The notes below the pieces were generated by a model. It had not been told where the DNA came from. It made no database searches and saw only the letters and a list, made by a program, of their open reading frames with translations. Positions 55,926 to 64,000 of a stretch of 64,000 nt of DNA are shown here, in pieces (positions within the stretch are counted from its first letter, which is position 1; each line of letters begins with the position of its first letter). The translations under genes and the position numbers were made by a program. The stretch is from Rhodanobacter thiooxydans (lineage in GTDB: Bacteria > Pseudomonadota > Gammaproteobacteria > Xanthomonadales > Rhodanobacteraceae), in contig NZ_CP088923.1 of the NCBI RefSeq assembly GCF_021545845.1, forward strand, positions 2,418,001 through 2,482,000, read 5' to 3'.

Positions 55926-57440
55926 ATGGACGCATCCTCCCCTGCTCGCCTGCGCGTGATCCGTGCCGGCATCGACACCTACCAGCAGCCGGTGGTGTAC
56001 ATGCACAGGGACTGCGAGGTCTGCCGCTCCGAAGGCTTCGCGGCGGTGACCCGCGTGCAGATGGATATCGGGGGGCGCACGCTGATCGCGACCCTGAACG
56101 TCGTGGTCGGCGACCTGGTCACCGTCGACGAAGTGGCCCTGTCGGAGGCCGCCTGGCAGGTCCTGGCCCCCGCTCCCGGCGCGCTGGCCAGCTTCCGCCA
56201 CCCGGAACCGGCGGCCTCGGCTGGCGCACTGCGGGCCAAGGTATTTGACGCACGGCTGGATGATGCACAGTTCCTGGCGCTGATGGAGGACACGGTCGCA
56301 AGCCGCCTGTCCGACCTGGAACTGGCAGCGTTCGTCACGGCTTGTGCGGGCGAGCGCCTCGATCCGGACGAAAGCACCTCGCTGACGCGGGCAATGGTCG
56401 CGGTCGGTCAGCGGCTCGACTGGGGCGGCGGCCTGGTGCTGGACAAGCACTGCGTCGGTGGCTTGCCGGGCAACCGCACGACACCCATCGTGGTGGCGAT
56501 CATCGCCGCGCTGGGCTACCGCATCCCGAAGACGTCTTCGCGCGCGATCACTTCCCCTGCGGGCACCGCGGACACCATGGAAGTGATGGCGCCGGTCGCC
56601 CTCGACCTGCCGGCCATGCGCCGGGTGGTCGAGCAGGAAGGCGGTTGCATCGTCTGGGGTGGCAACGTGCGCCTGAGTCCTGCCGACGACATCCTGATCC
56701 GGGTCGAGCGTCCGTTGGATTTCGACAGCGACGGCCAACTGGTCGCCAGCGTGCTGTCCAAGAAGGTTGCCGCCGGCTCGACCCACGTCTTGATCGACAT
56801 GCCGATCGGACCGACTGCCAAGGTGCGCAGTGACGCCGCGGCCGCCCGCCTGACCGCCCGCCTGGTCAGCACGGCGAGCGCGCTGGGCGTGTCGTTGGGT
56901 GTGCATCGCTCCGACGGCACGCAGCCGGTCGGTGTCGGAATCGGCCCGGCGCTGGAAGCACACGACGTGCTTCGCGTGCTGCGCAACGCGCCGGACGCGC
57001 CGGCAGACCTGCGCGATCGCGCCATCGCGCTCGCGGGTGCGCTGCTCGACCTCGTGCCCGGCAGCATCACGGGCAGCGGGGAAGCCCGCGCTCGCGCGAC
57101 GTTGCAGTCCGGCCAGGCGTTGGCGAAATTCCTGGCGATCTGCGAGGCGCAGGGAGGCTTCCGCGAACCGCCACGCGCGCCGTACACCGCAGACGTGGCG
57201 GCTGGTGCGGACGGCCGGATCGCCGCGATCGATAATCGCCGGCTGGCGCGCATCGCGAAGCTCGCCGGTGCGCCCGTCTCAGCCGCCGCCGGCCTGGAGA
57301 CTGCATGGCGCGTCGGCGACCTGGTAGCGCGCGGGCAGCCGCTGTTCACCGTGCACGCACAATCGCGCGGGGAACTGGCCTACGCGCTGGAATACGCCGC
57401 GTCGACCACCCCATTCGACATCGTCAGGGAGACGGTATGA
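55926..57440 (+). CDS. AMP phosphorylase / thymidine phosphorylase family protein
   Basis: The ATG at 55926 gives 504 residues, matching archaeal-type AMP phosphorylase (about 500) rather than DeoA (about 440); the extra length is an N-terminal domain of about 80 residues. Catalytic and phosphate-binding motifs are LVLDKHCVGGLPGNRTT, SSRAITSPAGTADTMEV and GGNVRLSPADDI. Archaeal enzymes convert AMP and phosphate to adenine and ribose-1,5-bisphosphate. The stop overlaps the PRPP-synthetase-like start by 4 bp. Confidence 0.87.
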   Translation: MDASSPARLRVIRAGIDTYQQPVVYMHRDCEVCRSEGFAAVTRVQMDIGGRTLIATLNVVVGDLVTVDEVALSEAAWQVLAPAPGALASFRHPEPAASAGALRAKVFDARLDDAQFLALMEDTVASRLSDLELAAFVTACAGERLDPDESTSLTRAMVAVGQRLDWGGGLVLDKHCVGGLPGNRTTPIVVAIIAALGYRIPKTSSRAITSPAGTADTMEVMAPVALDLPAMRRVVEQEGGCIVWGGNVRLSPADDILIRVERPLDFDSDGQLVASVLSKKVAAGSTHVLIDMPIGPTAKVRSDAAAARLTARLVSTASALGVSLGVHRSDGTQPVGVGIGPALEAHDVLRVLRNAPDAPADLRDRAIALAGALLDLVPGSITGSGEARARATLQSGQALAKFLAICEAQGGFREPPRAPYTADVAAGADGRIAAIDNRRLARIAKLAGAPVSAAAGLETAWRVGDLVARGQPLFTVHAQSRGELAYALEYAASTTPFDIVRETV

Positions 57441-58348
57441 ACCGGGTACTGATCCCCTTCCCCGCCAATGCCGCGCTGGCAGCCACCATCGCGCCGACGC
57501 TGCGGGCGCGCCTCGCGCCGCTGGCCTGGCGCCACTTTCCGGATGGCGAGTCGCTGGTCGCGCTCGATGACGACCTGCAGGGCGCCGACGTCGTCCTCCT
57601 CGCCAGCCTGCACGATCCGGATTCTCTTGCCCTGCCGCTGCGTTTCGCCGCGCAAACCGCCCGTGAATTCGGCGCGCGCTCGGTCGGACTGGTTGCCCCC
57701 TACCTGGGATACATGCGCCAGGACACCCGCTTCCACCGTGGCGAGGCCATCAGCGCGCGGCTGTTCGCGCGTTTCCTTGAGGAAGCCTTCGACTGGCTGG
57801 TGACGGTCGATCCCCATCTGCACCGGTATCCGCGACTCGACGCGCTATACCGGATTCCCGTCCGCCAAGTTTCGGCCACGCCGGCCGTGGCAGGCTGGAT
57901 CGCGCGGGAGGTGCCCGATGCCATGCTGATCGGGCCGGACAGTGAGAGCGAACAATGGGTGGCGGGCATCGCCGCACAGGCCCACCTGCCTTACCAGGTG
58001 CTCAGCAAGGAGCGGCATGGCGACTACGACGTACGCGTCAGCCTGCCCGATGCCACTGCCGCGAACGGCCGCACGCCGGTGCTGGTGGACGACATCGTTT
58101 CGTCGGGCCATACCCTCCTGGAAACGCTCAAGCACCTACAGCGGCTGGGACTGCCAGCGCCGGTGCTGGTCGCCATCCATCCGGTGTTCGCGGGCGACGC
58201 CTATGCGCGGTTACAGTCCGCGGGCCTGGTGCGCATCGTCAGCACCGACACCATCGCGCACGCATCCAATACCATTCCCATGGGCGACGCGCTGGCAGTA
58301 GCGGTGTCCGAGCTGATGGCGCGGGGTCTGACCCAGGGGGCTCCATGA
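57437..58348 (+). CDS. ribose-phosphate pyrophosphokinase-like protein
   Basis: A 303-residue protein. The N-terminal half has the ATP-binding loop region (GLVAPYLGYMRQDTRFHRGEAIS). The C-terminal half has the PRPP loop VLVDDIVSSGHTLLETL and GPDSESEQW. It is shorter and more divergent than housekeeping Prs. It makes PRPP from ribose-5-phosphate and ATP, or may run in reverse or on another phosphoribosyl substrate in this operon. Both ends overlap neighbours by 4 bp. Confidence 0.85.
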   Translation: MNRVLIPFPANAALAATIAPTLRARLAPLAWRHFPDGESLVALDDDLQGADVVLLASLHDPDSLALPLRFAAQTAREFGARSVGLVAPYLGYMRQDTRFHRGEAISARLFARFLEEAFDWLVTVDPHLHRYPRLDALYRIPVRQVSATPAVAGWIAREVPDAMLIGPDSESEQWVAGIAAQAHLPYQVLSKERHGDYDVRVSLPDATAANGRTPVLVDDIVSSGHTLLETLKHLQRLGLPAPVLVAIHPVFAGDAYARLQSAGLVRIVSTDTIAHASNTIPMGDALAVAVSELMARGLTQGAP

Positions 58349-60800
58349 ATTTGCATTTCACTTGTTGCACTGCCGACCAGCTTCCCCCTGCCGACCGCCA
58401 GCGCATCGAACAGTTGGCGGCTGCGCATAGGCAGGCCGACGCTGACTTCGCCGACTGGGCCGCGGGCTATGGCGTGATCCGGCACGACGCACTCACCCAG
58501 GTGCGGGTCCGCGAAATGGTGGCCGAACGCGTCGTGCTGGGCCGGCTCGCCGACGCGGCGACGGGTTGGCGCCGGCTCGCAGCCGCCGACCGCCTCGCGA
58601 GCGCCGGGATGTGGCTGGTCGTGCATATGACCTACGCTCGCCGCATGCGCACCGATGGCGGCGCGCTGGAGGCGGACGACTTCAAGGCGACCCCGGAAGG
58701 CCACACCGGCGGGTCGCTCAACATGGTGCCGGCGTACACGGCCTATCTGCTGATGGATGCCCTCGATGGCGTGACCCGCGCCTGGATGATGGGCCAGGGA
58801 TATTGCGTGGCCGCCATCGACGCGCTCAATCTGCTGGTCGGCAACATGACCGACGCGCACGCCGCGCGCTACGACCGCAGCGACGCCGGGCTGAGCCGCT
58901 TCGCCAGCGACTTCTACGCCTACACCCTCAATCCGGACGGCACGCAGCGTCGCCGCTCGGTTCGCACGTCAACGCGCACACCGCCGGTGGCGTGCTGGAA
59001 GGCGGTTACCTGGGCTTCGCGGAACTGCAGTACGTGCACGCGCCGCTCAAGGGCGAGCGCCTGGTCGCCTTCCTCAGCGACGGCGCCTTCGAGGAGCAAC
59101 GCGGCAGCGACTGGGCGCCGCGCTGGTGGCGCGCCGAGGACAGCGGGCTGGTCAGCCCCATCATCATCCTCAACGGCCGCCGTATCGAGCAGCGCAGCCA
59201 GCAGGGTGGCGAGCGCTGGCTGGACCGGCACCTGCGCCTTAACGGATTTGATCCGATATCCCTGGACGGCCGTGATCCGGCCAGCATCGCCTGGGGCATC
59301 CACGTGATGGAGGCGCGCCTGCAGGCACCCGGCGAGTCGCACGATCGTGGGGTCGTGCTTCCCTACGGCATCGCTGAGACAGTCAAAGGCTACGGGTTCC
59401 CCGGCGCGGGGACCAATACCGCGCACAACCTGCCGTTGCCGGGCAACCCGTCGCAGGACGAACCAGCGCGGGCCCTCTTCAACGAGGGCGCGGCGGCGCT
59501 GTTCGTGCCCCGGACCGAACTCGATCAGGCTCTCGCCGCCCTCGATACCCACCAGACCCAGCAGCGGATGCGCGAACGCGACCACGCACTGGCGACGCGC
59601 CAAGTTCCGCCACCACGGGTTCCGCCCATCGCGGACCGCGCGCCCGGCGGCACGAGCTCGCCGATGCAGGCGCTGGATGCGCAGTTCACGTCGATCGCCG
59701 AAGCCAATCCGCAACTGCGCGTGTGCGTGGGTAATCCCGACGAGCTGCGCAGCAACAAGCTCGACCGCACCCTCGACACCCTCAAGCATCGGGTGCAGGA
59801 GCCCGAGCAGGGCGTCGCGGAGTCGACCACCGGCGCGGTCATCACCGCGCTCAACGAAGAAGCGGTGATGTGCGCCGCGCTCGGCAACAAGGACGGGCTC
59901 AACCTGGTCGTCACCTACGAGGCCTTCGCGCCGAAGATGCTCGGCGCGGTGCGCCAGGAACTGATCTTCTCGCGCCATCTCCGTCAGGCCGGGCGTCCAC
60001 CTGGTTGGCTCGGCGTGCCGCTCGTGTTGACTTCGCACACCTGGGAAAACGCCAAGAACGAGCAATCGCATCAGGATCCCACCATGGCCGAGGCGTTGCT
60101 CGGCGAAATGGCGGATGTTTCACGCGTGGTCTTCCCGCCCGACTCGAACGGCGCCGCTGCCGCGCTGGCGCATGCCTATGCGCAGCTGGGTACCGTCACC
60201 GCGCTGGTCGTGCCCAAGCGCTCCGTGCCAGACGTGTTGACGCCGGACCAGGCGCACAATTTGGCGGAAGCAGGCGCAGTGCATCTGGCCGGAGATCCAC
60301 ACGGTGCGCAACTGATGCTCGTTGCCACCGGCGCCTACCAGCTACAGGAAATCCTGCGTGCGTATGAACGTCTGTCGGCGCACGATGTGCCGACCACGGT
60401 GGTTTACCTCGGGGAGCCAGCACGGTTCCGTGCGCCGCGCGACCCGGATGAATCGACTTACGTGCAGCCTGCCGCCTTCGTCCACGAATTGTTTCCACCC
60501 ACGATGCCGCGGGTTTTCCTGACCCATACCCGTCCCGAGCCCTTCCTGGGCGTGTTGCGCCCCCTGGATCTTGGCCCGGCGACGACGGTGGCGCTTGGCT
60601 TCATCAATTGCGGCGGCACGCTGGATGTGCCCGGCTTGTTGTTCGCCAACCGCAGCACTTGGGCGCATGTGGTCGATGCGGCGGCACGCGTACTTGAGCG
60701 CGCCACCGAGGAGTTGCTGACCGTCGACGAACGTACAGCACTGGACGGGCGCGGGAATTCCGCAACGATCATCGCCATCCGGCATGGGGCGCGTCCGTGA
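58345..60800 (+). pseudogene. phosphoketolase with a one-base frameshift
   Basis: Codons 1-201 run from the ATG at 58345 (58345-58947) and contain HTGGSLNMVPAYTAYL and GYCVAAIDALNLL. The remaining about 617 codons are in another frame from 58947 (ASPLGSHVNAHTAGGVLEGG) to 60800. The joined length of about 818 is normal for phosphoketolase, and NPDGTQ/ASPLGSH would be seamless if one base were added at 58947/58948. Phosphoketolase splits xylulose-5-P or fructose-6-P to acetyl-phosphate and a sugar phosphate using TPP. Either a real mutation or a sequencing deletion explains the break. Confidence 0.88.
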
Positions 60801-61081
60801 CGAGTGCCGATCCGGGCATGGGCAAGCGCATCGACTTGTTGTCGATCGCGGGCGCCGCGCCGGGCGCGCTTTTCGCGCGCGCGCTACTTTCGCTGGCGTA
60901 TCCGCTGTCAGGAATCGGGCTCCTCGTCCAACGCCTCGGCATGCGCGCACGCGATCGTGTAGATTCGCGGGGCGGCCCGCTGCCACTCGGCTGGCGCGTG
61001 CTCTATGGCGTGTGCCGGGTCGCCATCGATGCGCTGCCAGTGGCGGCCACGGTGCAGCAGCTGTCGATTGGGGGGCAGTAA
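60797..61081 (+). CDS. 94-residue protein of unknown function
   Basis: A GTG start overlaps the phosphoketolase stop by 4 bp. The product has two amphipathic or weakly hydrophobic segments (IAGAAPGALFARALLSLAYP and WRVLYGVCRVAIDALPVAAT). It ends in TAATG shared with the kinase-like gene. I do not recognise the family; the coupling implies a real gene working with its neighbours. Confidence 0.6.
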   Translation: MTSADPGMGKRIDLLSIAGAAPGALFARALLSLAYPLSGIGLLVQRLGMRARDRVDSRGGPLPLGWRVLYGVCRVAIDALPVAATVQQLSIGGQ

Positions 61082-62673
61082 TGCAGGGAACCTTTGGGCG
61101 TGGCATGCAGATCGCGTGGGCCGGCCTCGGCCTGGCCTGGGATGCGCTGCGTTGGCGGCGTCGCGCACCGGAGCGCTTGCCGGAATGCGTTCGCGTGACG
61201 CTCACTCGCCTGGGCACGACCTTCATCAAGCTCGGCCAGGGGTTGAGCCTGCGCTGGGATCTACTCCCCGCGGCCTATCGCGAAGCGCTGTCGCACCTGC
61301 ACAGCGACGTGCCCCCGTTCCCATCGTCGCAGGCCGCCGCAGCGATCGATGCCGCATTCGGACAGCCACTGTCGTCCCTGTTCTCGGAATTTGATCCGAA
61401 CCCGCTCGCCGCCGCCTCGGTCGCGCAAATCCATCGCGCGCGCCTGCACGATGGCCGTGAGGTCGTGGTCAAGATCACCCGCCCAGGAATCCAGGCCCAG
61501 GTTCATGCCGACCTACGCCTGCTCAGGCGCACGGCTCGCATCGCCCAGGTCGTCTGGCCGCCGCTGCGACGCCAGCGTCCGGTGGAGCTGGTCGACGAGC
61601 TCTCGCAGTTCATGCACGCCGAAATCGACATGCGCCACGAGGCGCAGAACATGCGGCGCATGGCGCCCGTGCTCGACCCGTTACCCGACGTCACCTTGCC
61701 CCACGTCATCGAGCCCTTCGCCGCGCGCGAGGTGCTGGTGCAGGAAATGAGTCACGGACAGCGGTTGGAAGCCTACTACAGGACGCCGCAGGCGCCTGCG
61801 CTCGCCATTGCGCTTCTCGACGCCTATCTCCACCAGTTGTTCATCGCAGGCGTGTTCCACGCCGACCCACATCCGGGCAACCTCTTCGTGCTCGACGACG
61901 GCCGCCTGTGTTTCCATGACTTTGGTTCAATTGGCGTGCTTGATCCGGGCGCACGGCTCGCTCTCGGCAGCCTGGTGGAGGCGGTCGTCGCCAATGACGG
62001 CGCCGATGTGCTCGATGCGGCCATCGCATTGGGATTCTTCGGTCCCCACATCGAACGGCGCGATCATGAGCGTGAAATCCACCTGATCCTTTCAGAATTG
62101 GTCGGTCGGCCGCTCGCCCAATGGTCGGTGGCCGAGGCGATCTGGCGCGTCGCGCGGATCGGCCATGGCGCGAGCTTCCGCCTGCCCGCCCATCTGCTGG
62201 TGCTCATGCGCACGCTGTTCCTCGTCGAGAACACGCTGCGCGCGCTGGATCCACAATTCGACATGCTCGGCACGCTGGCGCGTCGCGCGCCGGAGATCGC
62301 GACTGCCATCGACGACGCCAGCCACACGGGCCAGCGTCCACTCGCAGCGCAGTTTGCACGCACGGCACGGCAATTGCCGCAACTGGCAGCCGACTTGCTG
62401 CGCCAGGCGCAACTCAATGGCGGACGGCCCGCATTCACCATCCACCACCGCGGCTTGGTATCCACACAGGAAGCGATCGGCCGCACCGGTAATCGGCTCG
62501 CACTGGCGCTGGTCACGCTGGGTCTGTACGTAAGTGGTTCACTGCTGACGCTCCATGGCGACGGCCCGCGGATGTTCGGCCACCTGCCAGTGCTCTCCGT
62601 CATCGCTTTCGTAGCTGCCGCCGTGCTGTCGTTGCGCCTGATCATCGGTATCAGCCGCTCGGGACACCTGTGA
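61081..62673 (+). CDS. ABC1/UbiB-family atypical kinase-like protein
   Basis: The ATG at 61081 gives 530 residues. Family motifs are the KxGQ loop (KLGQGLSLRWDLLP), ASVAQIH, the EIDMRHEAQN motif, HADPHPGNLF and HDFGSIG. Two C-terminal membrane segments end the protein (LALALVTLGLYVSGSL, VLSVIAFVAAAVLSLRLI). This is a UbiB-like architecture. UbiB supports coenzyme Q synthesis; here, in a phosphoketolase operon, the role is probably different and unknown. Confidence 0.88.
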   Translation: MQGTFGRGMQIAWAGLGLAWDALRWRRRAPERLPECVRVTLTRLGTTFIKLGQGLSLRWDLLPAAYREALSHLHSDVPPFPSSQAAAAIDAAFGQPLSSLFSEFDPNPLAAASVAQIHRARLHDGREVVVKITRPGIQAQVHADLRLLRRTARIAQVVWPPLRRQRPVELVDELSQFMHAEIDMRHEAQNMRRMAPVLDPLPDVTLPHVIEPFAAREVLVQEMSHGQRLEAYYRTPQAPALAIALLDAYLHQLFIAGVFHADPHPGNLFVLDDGRLCFHDFGSIGVLDPGARLALGSLVEAVVANDGADVLDAAIALGFFGPHIERRDHEREIHLILSELVGRPLAQWSVAEAIWRVARIGHGASFRLPAHLLVLMRTLFLVENTLRALDPQFDMLGTLARRAPEIATAIDDASHTGQRPLAAQFARTARQLPQLAADLLRQAQLNGGRPAFTIHHRGLVSTQEAIGRTGNRLALALVTLGLYVSGSLLTLHGDGPRMFGHLPVLSVIAFVAAAVLSLRLIIGISRSGHL

Positions 62674-63143
62674 GCGACCTGCGTCTGCTCGCGCCCAGCT
62701 TGGGCTCCGCGACCCTCAAGGCTGCGACTTACCACCTCGCTCGATCCGATCACGCAGACGCGGCACACCTGAGCAAGCCGGCCCGCATCGAAACTCCGAT
62801 CCAAGGAGGTGCAGACCAACCTTTCGACGCACTGCTGCAGGGGCTGCCGACGGACGGGCATGTACCGGATGTCGTTGTGCACCGGATCGTTCATGGGGGA
62901 GACCTGGCGCACGGCTGCGAACTCGATGATGTCCCGCTCGCGCAATTGGATGCACTCGCGATGCTGGCACCGCCGCACCAACCAGCGGCGTTCGCCCTGG
63001 CGAGGGAGACACGCATGCGCTGGCCGGCGGCGCGGCACGGGGTGGCGTTCGACACGAGCTTCCACGCCACGCTTGCGCAGCTGCTGGCCGCAACGCGGAC
63101 CGTGTCAACCCCGACGCAGCCTGCATCGGTGGAACCCGCGTGA
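62670..63143 (+). pseudogene. N-terminal acetate-kinase-like fragment
   Basis: A GTG start coupled to the kinase gene gives 157 residues with recognisable AckA landmarks: GSATLK for the GSSSLK loop, VVHRIVHGG, LAPPHQPAAF for LAPLHNP, and GVAFDTSFH. The catalytic Asn near the N-terminus is not seen. The C-terminal half of about 240 residues, including the ATP site, is missing. It is therefore either a decayed acetate kinase or a half-domain protein. An acetate kinase beside phosphoketolase is expected, because it turns acetyl-phosphate into ATP. Confidence 0.7.
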
Positions 63144-64000
63144 CGCAGGGACAGTCCACGCTGGTCGGGCGTCACGCCACGGTCGTGGCCAGCGCGGCGA
63201 CGGCCTTGGCATACGGTTTGGTACTACCAGTGCTTCCGGTCCTGATCGCGCGTCTTGCCGATATCGATGCGGCACCGCTGACGGGGCGTCTCATGGCGGT
63301 CTACAGCCTGGCCGTGATCGTCAGCGCGCCGCTGTGGGGGTGGCTGTGCAGCGGCATGGGCGCAGTACGCGTGCTGCGTGTCGGATTGATCGGCCAGATC
63401 GGCGCCCTGGCTTTCTACACGCTGCCTCCGACGCTTGCCAGTCTGATCACTGCACGCGCACTGCAGGGTCTGTTTGCTGGCGCCGTCCTGCCGGCGCTGC
63501 TCGCACAGGCTTCGCAGGTGGCCCTGGACGAAGCGGACCGTTCCCAAAGGTTTGCGGATGTCGTGCGTGGCGGGCTGCTGGGCGGGCTGTTTGGCCCAGG
63601 CCTCGGCGGCGTCCTGGCGTCGGACTCGCAGCTGCAACTGCCGGCGCTGGCGGGTCTGGCCGCACTCGCCGTCGCTACGGCCGTCGCCTGGCGGATACCG
63701 AGCCTGCCGGCGACCGCACAAGTAGTGGTTCCCCGGGCGGTGGGTCACCGCGGTGAATTGCTCGTTTGGCTCGCGCTGGGAGCGCTTGCCGCGGCGGCCA
63801 TGAGCGTCTACGAAGTCGGTCTCACCACGCGTGGGCGACTGGCCTTGGGGCTCACCGCGCGTGATATCGGACTGATGTTCAGTGGTTGCGGCGTAGTCAT
63901 GCTGTTGGCGCAGATGATGGTGTTCCACCGCGGTCATGATCCGGTACGTGCCTTCGGCTGGGTCGCGCCCGCATTTGCCGCAACCGCCGCCGGGCTGGCG
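63140..64000 (+). CDS. MFS transporter (C-terminus beyond window)
   Basis: A GTG start overlaps the previous stop by 4 bp. The 287 visible codons contain at least eight membrane segments (VVASAATALAYGLVLPVLPV, LMAVYSLAVIVSAPLWGWL and others) and an MFS-like fold pattern, with GRLMAVYSLAVIVSAP in the first half. No stop before the window edge. The substrate is unknown; export of acetate or another product of the operon is conceivable. Confidence 0.82.
   Translation, partial: MTQGQSTLVGRHATVVASAATALAYGLVLPVLPVLIARLADIDAAPLTGRLMAVYSLAVIVSAPLWGWLCSGMGAVRVLRVGLIGQIGALAFYTLPPTLASLITARALQGLFAGAVLPALLAQASQVALDEADRSQRFADVVRGGLLGGLFGPGLGGVLASDSQLQLPALAGLAALAVATAVAWRIPSLPATAQVVVPRAVGHRGELLVWLALGALAAAAMSVYEVGLTTRGRLALGLTARDIGLMFSGCGVVMLLAQMMVFHRGHDPVRAFGWVAPAFAATAAGLA

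Noticed and set aside
52268..55978. 1236-codon open frame on the minus strand
   Set aside because: It lies antisense to the P-type ATPase and the beta-CASP gene, both with full family motifs. Its composition (Arg, His, Asp, Gln rich) is typical of a shadow frame in high-GC DNA.
61081..62673. Housekeeping ubiB
   Set aside because: The motifs fit the ABC1 family, but the gene is embedded in a phosphoketolase operon and no ubiE/ubiJ neighbours are present.

Overview
The window is high-GC, densely coding gammaproteobacterial DNA. A copLAB-type copper cluster, a czc operon ending in a P-II-like gene and a Xanthomonas-like filamentous prophage all point to the Xanthomonadales, with Rhodanobacteraceae or Xanthomonadaceae most likely. 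That assignment is inference from gene content. The whole window reads as accessory DNA: two Tn3-family transposases, an inovirus, broken genes at element boundaries, and no tRNA, rRNA or CRISPR that I could find.

Region A (1-27815) is most of a large Tn4651-type Tn3-family transposon. A TnpA gene runs off the left edge. The right end carries the divergent tnpS/tnpT cointegrate-resolution pair around a palindromic rst-like site, then a 38-bp terminal inverted repeat at 27778-27815. The cargo is metal and copper handling: an FTR1-cytochrome c iron permease, two CDF transporters, a PAP2 phosphatase, a czcICBA operon with a P-II gene, a cusCBAF operon, a cytochrome c, and copL/copA/copB with small periplasmic proteins. 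No transcriptional regulator is visible in the cargo. At its right end the element joins exactly to the 3' half of a SNF2 helicase gene, so it appears to have inserted into that gene.

Region B (27816-40755) holds the SNF2 remnant, an enolase paralogue, two tandem MutS-like ATPases, an MFS transporter, a COG4280-like membrane protein, a small membrane protein, a PAP2 phosphatase, a secreted metallophosphoesterase, a phosphoglycerate mutase and an LTA-synthase-like sulfatase-fold enzyme.

Region C (40756-51505) is a mobile-element landing zone: a broken tyrosine recombinase, an apparently intact second Tn3-family tnpA, a nearly complete inovirus prophage on the minus strand (replication, ssDNA-binding, minor and major coat, adsorption and Zot genes, plus a divergent repressor with repeated operator-like sites and a dif-like site at its end), and a tiny IS3-like remnant.

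Region D (51506-64000) is one tightly coupled plus-strand operon: DUF2933 protein, methyltransferase-like fragment, an unusual P1B ATPase (CPD instead of CPC/CPH), a beta-CASP metallo-hydrolase, AMP/thymidine phosphorylase, PRPP-synthetase-like protein, phosphoketolase (broken by a one-base frameshift), a small protein, an ABC1/UbiB-like kinase, an acetate-kinase-like N-terminal fragment and an MFS transporter (cut by the window edge). With the enolase and phosphoglycerate mutase of region B it suggests a portable energy-salvage module that makes acetyl-phosphate and glyceraldehyde-3-phosphate from nucleotide-derived pentose phosphates. In this copy, two of its enzymes are damaged.
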